Below, piece after piece: positions 37,501 through 52,289 of a stretch of DNA of 64,000 nt (position 1 is its first letter; every line of letters starts with the position of its first letter). Position numbers and translations under genes: made by a program. The notes under the pieces are model-generated. The model did no database searches, had not been told where the DNA came from, and saw only the letters and a list, made by a program, of their open reading frames with translations. The stretch covers positions 41,344,093 through 41,408,092 of the forward strand of contig CM019236.1 in the NCBI GenBank assembly GCA_009741485.1, written 5' to 3'. The stretch comes from Malurus cyaneus samueli. Taxonomy: Eukaryota; Chordata; Aves; Passeriformes; Maluridae.

Positions 37501-39032
37501 GTTTCTATCTAGGATCAGAAAAATCTCTCTGCTCGCTGATGCAGCACATTATCCAAATTTTTTAAAAAGTGAGAAAGAGCTACTTACAGGCATTCAAAAT
37601 TAAAAAGTTCATGCAGAGTGACAATAATGACTACCTACTACCTGGAGATAAATTGAGTATTATGCAAGACAAAGGTGAGGGCAAACAGGCAGAAAATGCA
37701 AGATGAAAAAACCAAAGCTTCAGGCAATCTTCACAAACCTCACATGAGGCAGCTCAGCTATGAGAAGGAGGAAGGTTCCCACAGAAGAAAACACAAATAT
37801 TTAAAATACAAAAGACATGCTTAAAAAAAAAAAAAAGAAAATCAAACAAGCTGCTCACTTAATTATCAGTTTATTATTTCAATTTATACTGGCTTTAAAT
37901 ATTAACATACTACATTGCATTAAGTAAGTAATTTGCTTTAATAAATTTTATTCAAGTTGAATCTGTGTTTGGCCATTTAACTTGCTTATAGAAGTTTTAG
38001 TTCAAATAATTTCCAGTACACTATGTTGTTTCTGGGAAAATGTAGACTATTTTTTGATGTCAATTTTTCTAGCTTTGCTCTTCCCCATTACACCCTGAGT
38101 TAGAAAAGTTTTTGTTTCAATAAGACCAACTTAAACCAGTTGAAACTACAATCTACTTCCCTTGTTTGCATTGAAACTGTCTTTTTTAGCTCTGCTTTTT
38201 ATTTTGATGCTTCTGACAGAGATTTTTCTTCTTTGTCAACAAATATTCTTCATCTCCAAATATGTTTCCCTTTAAAGATGATCATCAAAGTAAAAAAATA
38301 TTTTTCATCATTATCTACACACAACCATTTTCTATATTTTGTATGACTGACCTTAGAAACAGATTGACATTTCACAGAAATTTGAAGCTGTAAAAGATAC
38401 ATCTATTACCATAAACTCGTTTTCATTATCTTTATCTTAGCCTTGGTTTTTCACTTTCAGAGTGAAAAAATATTCATTACTCCTATCATCTACAGGAAGC
38501 CACAAAACCTTACGCATGACATTCCTTACTCTGAAAATAATTCACACTGCAAACAGGGCTACAGAATATAGAAAAAGCTCAACAAGAACACCCAAAAATA
38601 AACCTTTGTGCACCATAAACTGAGGTTAGAGTTTTATATGAACTATATTTAAAACAGCTTAAGGCATTAAAGGCAAGCAATCTAGTCAACTACAAAACTG
38701 TAAGTTTTCTACATAATAGCTGAGTATATTTTCAAGTATACATCCATTTTGGTTCATACATGTAATCAGAATGAATTTTTAATTTTAAATGTTCTATATC
38801 ATTTATACAGTATCTAAAATGCACTATCAATAAATAAAGGAATTTTTTAAAAAATCCATATTCTTGAATGCAAGTGTTTATGACTTGAAATTAAAATGCT
38901 GTCAGGTTGTTCCTCAGTTTCATACAGATTCTTCCTTGTAGTTGAAAGACTCATTGCTTCAACTACAATATACATACACAGTGTTCCTGAATTGTGCCTA
39001 ATAAGAAATGACATTCATCCACTCATACTTAC
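34527..39032 (-). other. CDC42SE2: CDC42SE2 intron between the last two coding exons
   Basis: It is 4506 nt long, with donor TCT|GTAAGTATG and acceptor TTTTATCTCCAG|GTC, phase 0. No named repeat was found. On the plus strand 36841-37010 is strikingly purine-rich (pyrimidine-rich in the transcript), and there is a 14-base poly-A at 37823-37836. Frames here (for example 35360-35719) are fortuitous. Confidence 0.9.
37823..37836. repeat. Poly-A tract of 14 bases
   Basis: A simple homopolymer within the CDC42SE2 intron; no retroposon body adjoins it. Confidence 0.85.
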
Positions 39033-39134
39033 AGAATTCATTCCACTGAATAGGTCTCCTGATCCTACATGAGCTGTGTGAACAAAGTTTGTTGGCTCTC
39101 CAATCATACTTCGATCAATCCGCCGTCGTCTTTT
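39033..39134 (-). CDS. CDC42SE2: CDC42 small effector 2, CRIB-encoding exon
   Basis: This 102-nt exon encodes 34 residues in phase 0 at both ends. It follows acceptor CTTCCTTTCAG and is followed by donor GTAAGTATG. It begins with the basic run K-R-R-R-R, then IDRSM, then the CRIB (CDC42/Rac interactive binding) motif [14 protein letters not shown], and ends [11 protein letters not shown]. The CRIB residues I, P, F, H, H, V and G that contact CDC42-GTP are all present. With 18 residues upstream, the motif falls at about 29-42 of an 84-residue protein. The basic run next to the palmitoylated N-terminal cysteines (on the missing exon) is known in the family to aid membrane attachment. CDC42SE1 is the only close alternative; the exact match of this exon and the next to the SE2 C-terminus excludes it in my judgement. 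Confidence 0.97.
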
Positions 39135-42100
39135 CTGAAAGGAAGGTAAAAAAAATCTGAGATTTGTTGAAAAGGCAAAATCAGTACGTGTCATAAATGT
39201 AGAAACATATACAGGAAGAATATTGCAAACACTGTAAGGTATTTCAACAGCGCTGAAAAAAGGAGACCAAATACTGAGGTTAACCAAGACACTGGTGTTA
39301 CTGTCCTTTTTACCTGGAGGTACATTAGACAAGCACAGACTCCTAACATTTAAGCCAACAAAATGTTTGTAAACTTCTGACTATTTCTGTACTAAAATCA
39401 TGGTGGGAAAGACTGAATTTGAGATTTAGTCATTCAAAACAAGAATTAAGGATCAAAGCGCGTTAGAACAGTCTATGAAACCACTGACTTAGGGAATTTC
39501 TGATTTGCATGCCATCATGTTGCTTTTGTGGCTGTGTTCAAAACAGTGCCTTGAGTTTGATCAGGGTTAGCCACAGACACATCTTCACTGAACTCTGAAC
39601 CACTCAAGAGAACTTCCAGTCAGCACGATTCTTGACCGTGAGCTGAAGGGGTGGAGTAGTAAGGCAAAATGACAGCTTAGGGACTCTTTTGATTCCTATA
39701 TCGTGTGACAGAAGGCAAGAATTGCTTAAACTCTGCTTCCCATTTTTCAGTGTCAGAGCTTCATTTTTTAGTAATCTAATAACACACAAATGAAAAAATA
39801 GAGGCAGTAAAGACTTTCTCTAATTAAAGCCACTTCGGTTGCCTGCCTCCAGCTAAGCATCGCATCCAAAGGAGAAAAACAAGAAAACCCTATCCTCATT
39901 TCTTAGGCCAGAGCCAGGGAGCTTACACAGAGCAATTCATGCAGTGGGCAGTCATCATATGCGAATTTCTGAAAAATGCCTGTACTTGAAAAAAAAAAGC
40001 CCTGGAACATAGTATCAGTATCTCAGTTTAGGGTGTATTGTGCAAAATTGAGTTTAACAGCTAAGAAACTACTTGAGTTCAAGTGAAACATTTCTTCATT
40101 CAGTCTCATTTTTAATGATCTCTATTTCTGTTTGGCAATGAGACTGCAAGACCACACAGATTCAAGACATGAAGGTACAAGCCTCGATTGGGCTAGCTAC
40201 TATTAAAACGTAGCTACAGATGAAATCTTTATGAATCAGAGCCGCAACTATGAGAATAAATCATAGAGTTTAGCCAGCAAGCTCAAAACACAGTTAATAT
40301 TGCCCTGCACCTTTTCCCTATTACAAAAAAGACTTTCAGCATGTTTCAATACCTTCTTGCACCATATGAGTAGTTAGGATGAGGAGGAACACATAAAATT
40401 CTGTAAAAATAGCTAACTACTATGGTCTGATCTATGTCAAACTACTAGTAAATTCTCTAACTCCAAAGAATTTGACAAAATCAATCAAATAAAATATTCC
40501 AGCTGTAAAAAATATTGTTGTATTCACACCATCTAGTACTGCAGTATGCTGTGATATTGACACAGAAAGATGAACTAGAGAGCTAAATGAAAACACAGTG
40601 CTCCAATTAAAACATTTAGAATTGTTTAATAGCTGCAGCAGTTGCCCCTCTCCCCCTTTAAAGAAAAAGTAGCCAAATTTATGTATCCAAACAGTACATC
40701 CATGATTTCTTCATTTTAGTAGAGTTTTGATGCAGAGAAGACGTAGACAAACCCAAACATTTTAGATTTTTCTTGCTTATGAATTTTGCAGAAAATTAAA
40801 CTTTTTTTTTTATGCAACTTATTTTACTCCTTAACTTGCTGGTAAGATCACTGGCATGCCAGTAACAGAGCACTGGATCTTGTGAATGACTGTTAATGAT
40901 TCTCCACTAATCATCAGTAAGTCAACCAGTAACCACTGGTTAAACTGCACGGCCACCAAACCCTGGCTCTTATCTTAAGTGAGCTCCTTGTCAGAGGCCA
41001 TCAGCTTGTTACCCCTGACACGTGCCCACTGCTGAGAGCTCTATGAAGCAATGGAACAATTTAAATGCTGTGCTATATTAAGACCACAAATATAACTGTG
41101 AGAGGAAATCAAAAATTGGTTGGTTGGTTATTTTTTTCCCCTGCTGGTGTACCCAGCTTGCATTTACATCACTGTTCTAGACTGGATCCTGAGAATGCTT
41201 TTGAAACAACTTTACCAGTTCCCACGTACCAAGATTTAATTTTAATTTCAGACTAACTGTGGAGTGTACAAATTAGACTTTTTTTTGGATGAAGCTGAAG
41301 TGGAAGACTAACTGATGCCCTCCCATTGCTAACATTGAGGGCAATGAAACAGGCGAGCCAGTCAGGAGCAGATCCCAAGACATGTGATGCACATCATGGC
41401 TCCCCAACAGCAACTGTTCTGCTCTCCAATACAGCTGCTCCTACTGTAATGTGCTGCTATGGTAGACATGGCCTCAGCCAGAACCAAAATGACCACTTAG
41501 AATGTGTAAGGGGAATGGGTGCACTGTAAAAAATCACCTCTTTATGAGGAATGTAAAACAGGAGAAAGTAGTAGGGAAACATGCCTGGAAAGGTTACAAA
41601 GCTTTTACAGAGGACAACCTAAATATTAGCTTTGCCAGGATTTTGTTTTTAAGTTGTATTTTTTGAGGCCTTGTCCTGTAAGAATACAAGCAATACCAGT
41701 GTTTTACAAATAGTAAGAATTAATACACAAGATTGATTCTTTGGAAGATTTAATTTGAAAGAAACTGAGAAGCAGCATATTCATCTCCTACTACGAAGAA
41801 ATTAAAGGCATAACTATGCCAATTTCCCCGTGTACCATCCGTGGTTTTCTATGCTTGCTCCTAGTGCAACTCAGAAGCCTCCCTGCATGATTGATTCATT
41901 GTGGTGAAGAATTGATTTTGTTTGTGCTCTGGGAGATAAAAATACTGTGCTTGCGAAGTGGCCCCTGTCTTCTCCAGGGCCAGAGAGGTGATGGCTGATC
42001 TGCTGACACAATCACGGTGACTTTCAAGCGGAAAGACACATGAAAACTTTGTGTTAAAAAGAAATTTTAAAAGCTGTCAGAGCTCAGCAAAATTTAATCA

Positions 42101-45100
42101 CACTAGGCTTCACCCGTACCTCAAATTGCTTGATTTCATACCACAAATAATTTCCTGTAGAACATAGTTACACACCACTAACCTGTAAATGAGTAGGAAT
42201 GAGAAGTGACTATAAAGGTCATCTATAAAACAAATGAATGTTTGTGAGCTAGAGGAAAGAACTTCAACATACACACAACTCTGAGTATTTGCACCGCACC
42301 ATCTAAAATACTATTTTCAAGATGTTTCTGACAGAACAAATACATGCACCAACTTGGTCAGCCTAACTGCAATGAGTCATGTGTCCTGTATTTGTGCTCC
42401 TTGTGGATTCTTCTCCGAGCAGGAGGGAAACAGAAGAAGGTTCATATTATGATTAGCTAACTTGACTGTTACCTTTTTTGATAGTTTAGGTCAACTCACT
42501 GAGACATTTGGTATCAATGGACAAAGATAATTAAAACCTGTAATGAATTTTTTTTCCCCCTTTTGCCTTGCCCAAAGCACTTCCCCTTTTACTAAGAGGG
42601 TAGGGGGTGACAAAAAGTACAACGAAGACAAGATGAGAGGAAAAGACTTGTAAAAGGATCCTGGTAGTGGACATCATTTAATGGCGTTACTCAGCTTGTT
42701 CCCTTGACAAAAAGCTGCAGAATTTGGCTTGCGAGTACTACATACCAGGTAATCTTTACACCATGAGAAGCAAAACTGATCTTGAAACACGCAGAAGAGA
42801 TGCAGGTTTTGTGTTAAATGACTGAGAGAAATGGAAGTAGTCTGAGAACCCATCTAAGAAGCGTTGGTTTGAATGTGTACTAGATGCAATGAAACCGGAT
42901 GACATTTCAGTTACCATAGAAACGGAGCAAAAATGGATCTCTTCTATTCTTAACCCACGAGTGACGCTTTGCACCCACACTGGGTAGCATTTCCCTTGAA
43001 GCACCAGATCAGGAATCAGAAAGCCACCAAGAGTTGCATCACACAAAATATTTTAACCCTGCAAGTTTCTTGAAACTTTAAACCATTTTAAATGTTTGCC
43101 TAAAAAGTTTAACTAATTATATAATGTATTCAACCTGCCCTTCAGCAAAGCCACAAACATTTCGTTGAAATACTGTTTCTCAAAGTTCCAAAGACTATTT
43201 ACTGCAAGAAATTCAAAACTGTAACTTGTTTCTTTAAACACACAATTGCCAGTGATGGGTCCAGATGTATGAAAAATTTTCTTTTTACTACCCTCTATTT
43301 TTGGCTTTCAGGGAAGAAATTATGTTTTTCCACTATCTCTAGATTTTGTCCACAGGTTGGGCTGCGCTTCTAAAGTGATGGCAACACTTCTGAATTAGGC
43401 AAACTCTCTGCCTATATGAAAACCACAGGTTCTGGAATTTTTTCTCCTTTGCACAGTTATGCACCCCTCTGCTCTTCATAAGAGGACCTCAAAAAAAAAA
43501 AACCAACGAAAAACAAAGGTAACACAAGCAGAGTAAGACTGAGGTCTCAAACATTTTTAAAAGATTTAAGTTACATCACTCAGATCTTAGGAGACTAACA
43601 ATTATTTTTCCTGCTAAAAGTAGAAGTTGTAAATTAAGTCAACCAGAATCTCATACAAAGATATTCCAAAGTCAAGTGCCCACATATGCTGGGTATCAAT
43701 AGCAAAGGAATCTGTTAAGCTCCAGAAGAGCATGTTCTGCTAATTCTGCACCAGATTTTTTGAAACAGCTGCTACAAACATATCATGAATCCAAGTCTAA
43801 GTGAAACATAAGTTGACAGACAGCACTGCAAAGGACCCTACAACACAAAAGTCTGCGTGGATTTTACCTGCAGCAGGCAGCCCACAAATGAAATTGTGTT
43901 GTATTGCAGGTGGGGAACACATACTCTAATCATAAAGCAATACATGAAAGAAACTGAAGAAATTCAGAGAGGATGATATGGTATTGCCATATTGTGAACA
44001 CAAAATTTCTGAAAACAAGGGTTCTTGATTAAAATTCACACATATGACACCTTTCTCCTATCACCTACTGATTTAATTTATCTCCACTTTACAATCAAGA
44101 AAAAGTGCCAACTGTTTGCCACACAGAAATATTCTTCATCCAACTGTATGTTGTCCTGGCTTTTTATATCCTAGGATCTCAGTAAATTACAAAAACCAGG
44201 CAACAGAATACCCACTGCCCTCAACATCTACATGAGCAACAAATCAGTGGCAGAGGCAGGTTGGATCTTTGCACCTCACACTCAGAATAACAAAATTTGG
44301 TATTTAAGTCATAAGCAGCAAATCCTTGTTTTAAGAATTCTTCTCTAAAACTAACACAGACACAGTTATGTTTCTATTGAGGAGAACTTTTTTTAATTAA
44401 CACTTGTTTACTATCATCAAGCTACCACAAGGCTTTCCTAAAGTCAACTTTTTAGCATTCACCCAAACACTGTAATTTTTAATGACTGTTTCATATATAT
44501 AGTTTTGTCTTATTTCACACACAGAAAAAAATACATTGCACACACCATATTTATGCATTACTTTAATTATATTCATATAGCAGGCATTTCAAAGCATTTT
44601 TTTCTGCCATTTCATATTCATCTGTGTTCCAAAAGTGTAAGGCACAGCACAATATATTAGAAAGGAAACAGCATGGTGATCTGATCTATCTAGTCTAATT
44701 TTTTGCAATGTGTTTCCAGCCAGACCCAAACCAATATGAAATGTTCCAAGCTAAATGACGCACGTTCCTTTTTTTGATCAAGTTTGTCTTGTCCTTCATT
44801 TTAACTACCTGCAGAAGAGGAGCTTCGGTTCAAATTCATCATAATTTCTCTTTATTCTGCAAGACACTATTATTTTTCATTACATAGTAATTTGGTTTGA
44901 TACATAATGAGAAAAAAACAAAACTGCATACCATGCTTTGGAACCTCAACGTATACAGAGTAAAAGCATTAGCTTCCAAGAGTAATGTTCCAATTTTGTA
45001 CCAGTTTCTTCTCTAACTTCCAACTATTAAAAAATAAAATTAAAAGGAATGCAGATTCTGTCGATCAAGATGTTAATAACACTCCAGATTCGAGTGGGTA

Positions 45101-48100
45101 ACGGCAGCAGCGTATGAGGCTTCTGTGGGCCCCATTCACCTGCCAGGATTGCCTTCATGGGGTCAGCAATGCTTACTGTTGGTTGGCAGGCTCAGCAACC
45201 TCACTAAGCCAAAAAATTTTTTTTCCCCTTTTCTTAAGTGAATACTGTCACAAACCAGTCTTATATCAAGTGGCAAATGATAACTAAACTACAGTTAAGT
45301 TCTTTCTGAAGCCTTATTCAAGACTTAATAAATTTACTTGCTAACTCCCCTACTGGGAAACTTTCCTTGGAGAGCAGAAAACTGAATGATTCATCTGTAG
45401 GCTATGAAGAGCTGCTTTGCAGAACGGGTTTCTGTGGTCAAAGAGTGATCTCTTAACATTTACTGCCTCCACAGAGTTTTCTCTTTTAAAAGCAGAAAGA
45501 TGACTGTGCATTCATAAACACTGGAAAGGCACACAGCTTTTATATTTGTCACCACAATATGAGGGTCAGTTTTTCAGACTGACCACTCACTGCTAGCCCA
45601 GTCATTACAACAGCATCAAATACAGTAAGAAACAATTCACTCTCTGACACTTCTTTGCAAGCTTTACTTTTAAATAACAGTATGGTAATTTGAACATAAT
45701 GAAATATAGTAACTTTTAACCACACCATCTAACCCTTTGTAACACTAGGAGATCTAGTGTTAATACATCTTTCCATACTAAACCCATCCAAATCCTAAAC
45801 TGTCCTTAAAACAAAATAAATCCCAGAAAAGCTATCACAACTGCCATTCTTATGATAGACAGGGCAAATGCAAACAAGGAATATGCTCCTGTTTTTTGTC
45901 GTATCTACCTGCTATATTTGTTTTCACACTACATGGGTACACTATTAAGACACTGAAAATATGGATATGGTATGTTTTGGGGTTTTTTTTAATTAAATAG
46001 GAACTATCATACTTATATAGAGTCTCACACATATTGTGTTTAACATTTCAGAAATAACCCTCAAACAGTAAGCCTTTTTTGGAGAACTTCTGTTACCATT
46101 TATTGCAGTGCTAATTCCAGGATTACCCAATACTAAAAGCAAACTTTTAATCTGAAAATTCATTCTTGAGTTCTTTGTCACCAATCAAGGCAGGTGTTTC
46201 CTATCTCTTCCCTGAGGACAAAGTGACATTTCAATGATAGAACTGTTGAAACAAAACTGTTTGCGAGCTTTGTATTCAAGAACTCAGTTGAAACTTTAAG
46301 AGTACACGCCAAAGATAAAAAAAAAATCCTGTGATAGAAATCTAAGGAAAGGATCTAATCAAAGTCAAGATAGATTTAATCAAAGTTCAAGACAGAAGAT
46401 TTGGATGGCTAGAGGAGAAATTGAAATACTTAATTTTATTTTCCTTCTTTGACCTTTCATATTTTTTATATCTGCTGGGAAAGAATAGCAGCAGCAAGAG
46501 TCCCTGTGCTGCGCCACCCATCTTATCCTCCAAACACTAACACACAGGAAGGGCTAGGTACTTGCACAGAATAGGAAGTATCAGATCACCCTGCAGAGGT
46601 AGTTTTCAGTCCTCCTACACACATGCTGTCCTACTCCCAAAGTAGTCTTGTGTGCACAGAATGCCTGTCTGTCTCTCAAGACAAGCTTTGACACAAGAGT
46701 GATGTGTCTGAGTTCCCAATTCTTTCTCATCAAATTTGCTTAAAAAGGTTGTAGTGTCTTTCATCAAACCCTACATGAGGAGGCTGTAGGGGCAAGGGTA
46801 TCCCTTGCATTTGTTTTTGTGCATTGTGTGTTTAGATACATTTCTACACACCTTCCACCCTAATTAGGAACCTATAGGTTCTTGTTAAAAACACATAAAG
46901 CCTGTATGCAGATAAAGCTGGAAAGCTAACACACACCCATCTCTACCACCCAGATCAACAGACAGCAAACTAATGCTGTGAGACCAATGGCTGGATGTAT
47001 AAGATCCTCATAAAGCCAGTATGATACTTTGAAGAAGAAAGGTTGCACGTTCCCTAAACATTTACCTGAGTATTGTGGTATTCTCATTTCTTTTCAGCTG
47101 TTTTACATCTGTGAGTTTACACTGCAAAGGCTATCATTTATGCAATCTCCAAGTACTATGTAAAAGTTGATGAAATTATAGAGACACTATACAGAGAAAT
47201 GTTAAAATTCCAGTCAGCGCTAGCATATGGTTAACATTTCAATGTTTAATTCAATTTTTTCAACCATGAAGTGACAATTACTTGAAGTGTAGGGTGCCCA
47301 TAAACTCTCTGAATAAGCAAGATTCGACCTACGAGTTTCCAATACCTCACATCAAAACATCTCCCACACAGAAGAAACACAGAGAAGCACAACTAAAGTA
47401 ATAAGCAAAATAAACTGAAAATGCTAGTCTGCCTCCAAACCACCATCTTTCAGTGACAGATCTGTTCTGAAGGAGTAATGTGATTACCAAACCCAGCATA
47501 AGGAGGTTCTGACCAATGCTGTGATCTCCACCAATTGCAAGATACTAAAACTGCTGTCCTCACTAAAACATCTTCCTCAGTCTTCCATGTGGGAAGTTCT
47601 TACCAGATTGCTTAAAGACTCCTGATTGATAAAGAATCTTGCAAACTATGGCTTCATCAGAACAAAAGCAGCAGGAAACCAGCACAGGCTTTCATGCCAG
47701 CTCTTTAGCAGGCATGAGACAATTAGCAAGTCTCCAGCACACTCAGTTTTCATTAAGTTTCCAAAAGTTCATGATTCCTTCCTAGCTAAAGGAGTTACAA
47801 AATTGAGACCAAGGACTGAAAGAGCTTAGTTTTTTAAACAATGTGAGCTGTTACAACTACCATCTAATGATCTGATTATCAAGTGTATACTGGATTTAGC
47901 TTTTAAGGCAAAATCCTGACTGACTCAAGTGGAAAAAAATCATGGAATCTGAACTCCTCAGCAAAACAACTAGCATTTCCATTCACATATAGAAAAAAAG
48001 CAAAATAAAGGGGAACTAAAAGAATCTAAAATGTCAGTGAAGTTGACATAATCAAGCTGTCCAGATAGATTTTAAATTTTACTTCTCATCAAATTAATCT

Positions 48101-48775
48101 ATTTCATAACTTTATACATCAAACTGGATTGCATATTATCTCAAACAAATCCTTTGTTTTTAGCAAATTCAGCACCTTCTTGAATCTTTTGAAGTATAAG
48201 CTTTTTGATCTGTTTACACAGTATTCCATTATATTATGATGATGTTAGTCATCATATGATAAAACTGGCAATTGCAGCCTATGTTTTCTAAATAAACAAG
48301 AAAAAATTGCCAGATGAGGTCAAATGACTCTGAAAGACAATAGGTCTTTTAAGAAATGTGTTTAGCTCACACATCAAAGGGGACTCATTCCATTTCAGAT
48401 GCTTACACCAACTTTTAAGTTACACAGTAAATCTGAATCTACTCCTTGTTATTAGCTAGTAAGTACTGTCCTTTTCCAAATACACATTAGTACAATTTTA
48501 AGATGACATTTGCAACTTTCAACTTCACTGTTCACTTTGTCCACAAACTTACTTAGCTTCCATTTTATTTTAATTACTTTGGGTGGTTTAATGTCTCCTT
48601 AACATAATTTTTTTTAAAGTAGTAAAAACCCCCCAAACAGTCATTGAAAATAATCATACTGGTTTTCTATGACAGTACCTACACTTTTTTAATGTCTCTA
48701 GACTGTGAAGTCTGATTGCAGAAGAACAGGTAATTAATCAGTTAAAAAGACAATAGAGCATAATGAAAGCAACAA

Positions 48776-49100
48776 GTCACAGAGTCACAGAATGGTGTGG
48801 ATTGGAAGAGACCTTGAAGACCATCTCCTAGCCCGCAACTTCCAACTCCCTTCCCAACACCTTGCACTAGACTGGGTTGCACAAAGTCCCTTCCAGGGAT
48901 ATGGCAGTAAGAACTTCCCTGGACAAGTTGTTCCAGAGTCACATTCTCCTCACAGTAGTGAATATCTTCCTAGTATCCAATCTAATTCTACCCTCTTCCA
49001 GTAAAAAGACATTCCTTGTCCTGTCACTACTTGCCCTTGCACATAGTAAGGGCCTTTGTAGGCCCCCTTGTTCATGATACTGGCTGTCGTACCTCAGCAA
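48776..49100 (-). mobile_element. CR1 LINE 3' fragment
   Basis: Antisense to the window and therefore in the same direction as CDC42SE2 transcription. The plus strand starts with the reversed CR1 tail, 'tcacagagtcacagaatgg', then 'ttggaagagaccttgaagacc'. Further on are 'ctagactgggttgcac', 'cttgtcctgtcactacttgcc' and 'tttgtaggccccc'. All are hallmarks of the last 300 bases of CR1. The tail has two copies of an octamer of the TCTGTGAC type. It is 5'-truncated, non-coding and moderately diverged; the upper edge fades near 49080-49110. Confidence 0.9.
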
Positions 49101-52100
49101 AAGTCAGAACTTATCATTAACATATTAACTTTCTCCTTACAGTTGCCTAGCTGAGTACTTTCCAACAGGTTAGCTGTTACTTGATCAAGTGCTTATTCAC
49201 AGCCTGCACAGAGGAAAAAAAAAGTTAATCATTGCCCCTTCAGGGTCTATCCAGATCTATGACATAGATAAGGGACAAAAACTGCTGTACAGGAAGGACA
49301 TAGGAAGGAAGAAAGACTGATTTAGTGGGTTTGTTCACCCTTAAGAAAAGAGACATCTGATTGTGCCCATAATGGTCTTCCACTACCTATACAGGCAGGT
49401 ACAGAAGAGAAACTCAGGGATGGTTTGAGAAGCGACAGCCTGAAGTTACAACATAGAAAATACTGATTAAATAAATAAATACAGTAAACAGCTCACAGGT
49501 GGTCAAACATTGGACCAAAATCCAAGTGAACTTGAATGCCAATCCTCTGAGATCCCCAGAACACAATTGGTCCTGACCCTGCAAAAGTCAAGTCTAGCTG
49601 GTTCTGCTTTGAGCAGGTGCATTGCATTAGATGGCATCCAGAGGTGGTGTTCTGTTATCTATTTACAAGTCTCTAGCCTCAGATGAAGAGCAAGCTGCAA
49701 CTGACTTTCCTGTATATTCTCCCCAGTAATCAAAATCATAATGACATAAAACAGATGTCAAACAAATGATATAAGAACTCACCATAGTACAAGCTTCCTG
49801 GAAATTTCTAATGGCTTCTTATGAAAATCAAAGTCTTGATAAGCACACGCCATGAACTGCAACATGTTGATATTTCTTTCCTTTCACTTACTGACCTTCC
49901 TCAACAAGAACACAGGAAATACCTGAAAGATCATCTGGCATGATGAGAGCTGCAGTTCTCCAAAGGACATTTGCCAGGATTACAACATGTAGCCCCTCCT
50001 GCTCAGCCAAATTTATGTCTCTTTACTCCCCAAATACAACACAAACAAAAGGTCTGGGTGTCCTTAAGAACACTGAGTACTGAAATACTTCTGTTAAGAA
50101 ATTATCTTTCATGCTGTAGCAAGATTTCCTAGAGGTAGCCTGACCAAAATATACAGTTTTGTTATGTCCTGTGTGTGCAGGTGTCTGCACACATTTGCAT
50201 CTAGATGGAAGCAGACATGTTGCATAAGGTACATCTCATCTAGATCAGAATGATATGTACATATCAAACTCCACTGCAAGAAAGTAAAATAACAAAAAAT
50301 AAACTGATTAAAAAAATAACAGTCACTGTCAGACACAGGATCCTCAGTCACACTCACCAGAACCAAACTAATCACTTAGTAAGTCTAAGACTTTCTCTGA
50401 AACAACTAGTTAAAGCATCCGCTGCATCGAGGATAACACCCCTAAAGACACTACCATATGTTCATACAAGCCTGCACATTGTGATTTACCTTCAACTATG
50501 ACAATAAATCAGGGCACATGTGGTATGTTCAGAAAATCTCTATGCAGCTCATTATAATTCCCTTACTGGGAGACAATGCACTTTCATGAGTTATGGCACT
50601 GTTTATTTTTTAGCAGTAAGATTAATGAGTGGAGGCTCTAGTATTTCTGCTTCAGGCAAAACCAAAGCCACAATATTTAATAGCAATATCCTCAAGAATC
50701 AACAAACACACACATAGTGAATTCATGAGCTTTTAAACACTTCTGTGAGTATCACCTTAGAAACTTGGCATTAGTTTACCCAGACAGCAGCAGCTTCTCA
50801 TTTATATATATATATGCAACAAAGTACCCAAACATTTTCTTGGTTTTCTAATGGTGTACTATACCACTTGTCGGTGAAGGCTTACCAAAACAAACTTGCT
50901 CTAAATGCAGATACTTTCTCTTTTTTTTGTACAAATCCCTCTTTAAGGGAAGTAACCTTATTACAGTTTGGTGCATCTCAGTCTAGAACACACAATCCTG
51001 ACTGCTAACCTTTCTGGCCATCTTCCCACTGGCATTTCCTTGCTAAGTTATTTGTCATGTGAGCGACCTCAGCATTATCTTAGAGTTGTCCCTGCTGCTT
51101 CAAAGGCATATACTGATCAGTTATGTCCTCAGCATGAGTGCTGTCACATGGTCTCAGATGCCCTGGTTTGCAGTAGGGGAAAGGAGAATTCATAAGCACG
51201 GAATCATAAATTTCCTGTAGTGGTCATTCCACTTCTTGTTCCAAGAAGACTTAAGCAAAAGTCCCAAATTTGACAGTCAGTCTGTTCATCCAGTTCATTT
51301 TAGGCATGTTTCGTAAAAAATACATCCCAAAATACATTATAATGTGTCAGTCTGTCTTTGCTTGCTCTTGAATCATCAAGACAAAAAGGAGTTGGAAGCT
51401 ACACAAGAGAAACAGGAACAGCCTCCCATGTTCTTCACATACTGTGAAAAATAGTCACGCTTTTGAAAGGTGATCTCATCAGTGGATGTAGAAATGGTGC
51501 CACTATACATAAAATAATAAAAAAGACAATGCAACCAACAGCCAAGACAATTTAGCAAGGGACGGCCCGTTTTAGGGATGCTTACATGTCAAGCCCATAC
51601 ACAAAATGGCTAGAAGCATCTCTGGAGGGAAGAGTAGTATACCTGTAAGTCTTAAGGAATGTACAAATCAGCAGCTTTAATTAGCTTTCTGCTCAGCTTT
51701 TGACATATTCGGAATAGCATCTGACACAGAGTAGCAACACAAAAGCCTAAACCTGAGGTGTGGCAAATACCCCCTAAGGACGGAAGGGAAGTTATTCAGG
51801 AACTAAATAACATGTTCCAACAGGAGCATGGCAGCAGAGGAACAGTGTGGTTTGCCACTGAAAACCTGTAGGTTCAAAAGACAGTCAATAAAGAAAAACG
51901 ACCATTGTGCAGGAAAACTAGTTGAGCACCATAATCCTACATATTTCATTATAACAAGGACTATAAAAAGGAAGTGCTTTCAAGGAGTATTCTGCTTTCC
52001 TCGGCAAAACAAAGGAATCTCTACTGCCTTGTCCAGTGTCCCATCAAAAGAAAAACACCAGCTCCAAACATGTACAGACAGACTCTTTTGTGTAGTCTTG

Positions 52101-52273
52101 CTGAGGCATGCCACAAATTCTACAGGTCCTCAGTGTAAACAATCATTATTATTTCAATTTCATCAAGTCAGAAAACGGCCCATATTCCTAACTTATTTTT
52201 CACATTCTATTCCTCTAAATACAGTGTTTTTGAAAAGAAGTATTCTAGAGCAGTAGCAGAAATAGCTTCTTAC

Positions 52274-52289
52274 CGGTCCACTACCTGCA
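52274..52289 (-). other. Microexon-like block of 16 nt
   Basis: On the minus strand a good acceptor (TTTCTGTCTCTTTGCAG) is followed after 16 nt (TGCAGGTAGTGGACCG) by a good donor (GTAAGAAG). If it were included between the coding exons of CDC42SE2 it would shift the frame. It might instead be part of an alternative 5' leader, or chance. Confidence 0.15.

Noticed and set aside
51199..51320. Possible very old CR1 tail ('ggaatcataaatt')
   Set aside because: Only the first dozen bases resemble the reversed CR1 end; the following sequence does not continue the match.
51828..52256. 142-codon plus-strand frame starting MAAEEQ
   Set aside because: It lies antisense within the CDC42SE2 intron. It has an ordinary-looking start but no recognisable domain, and basic and aromatic residues are scattered as in chance frames.
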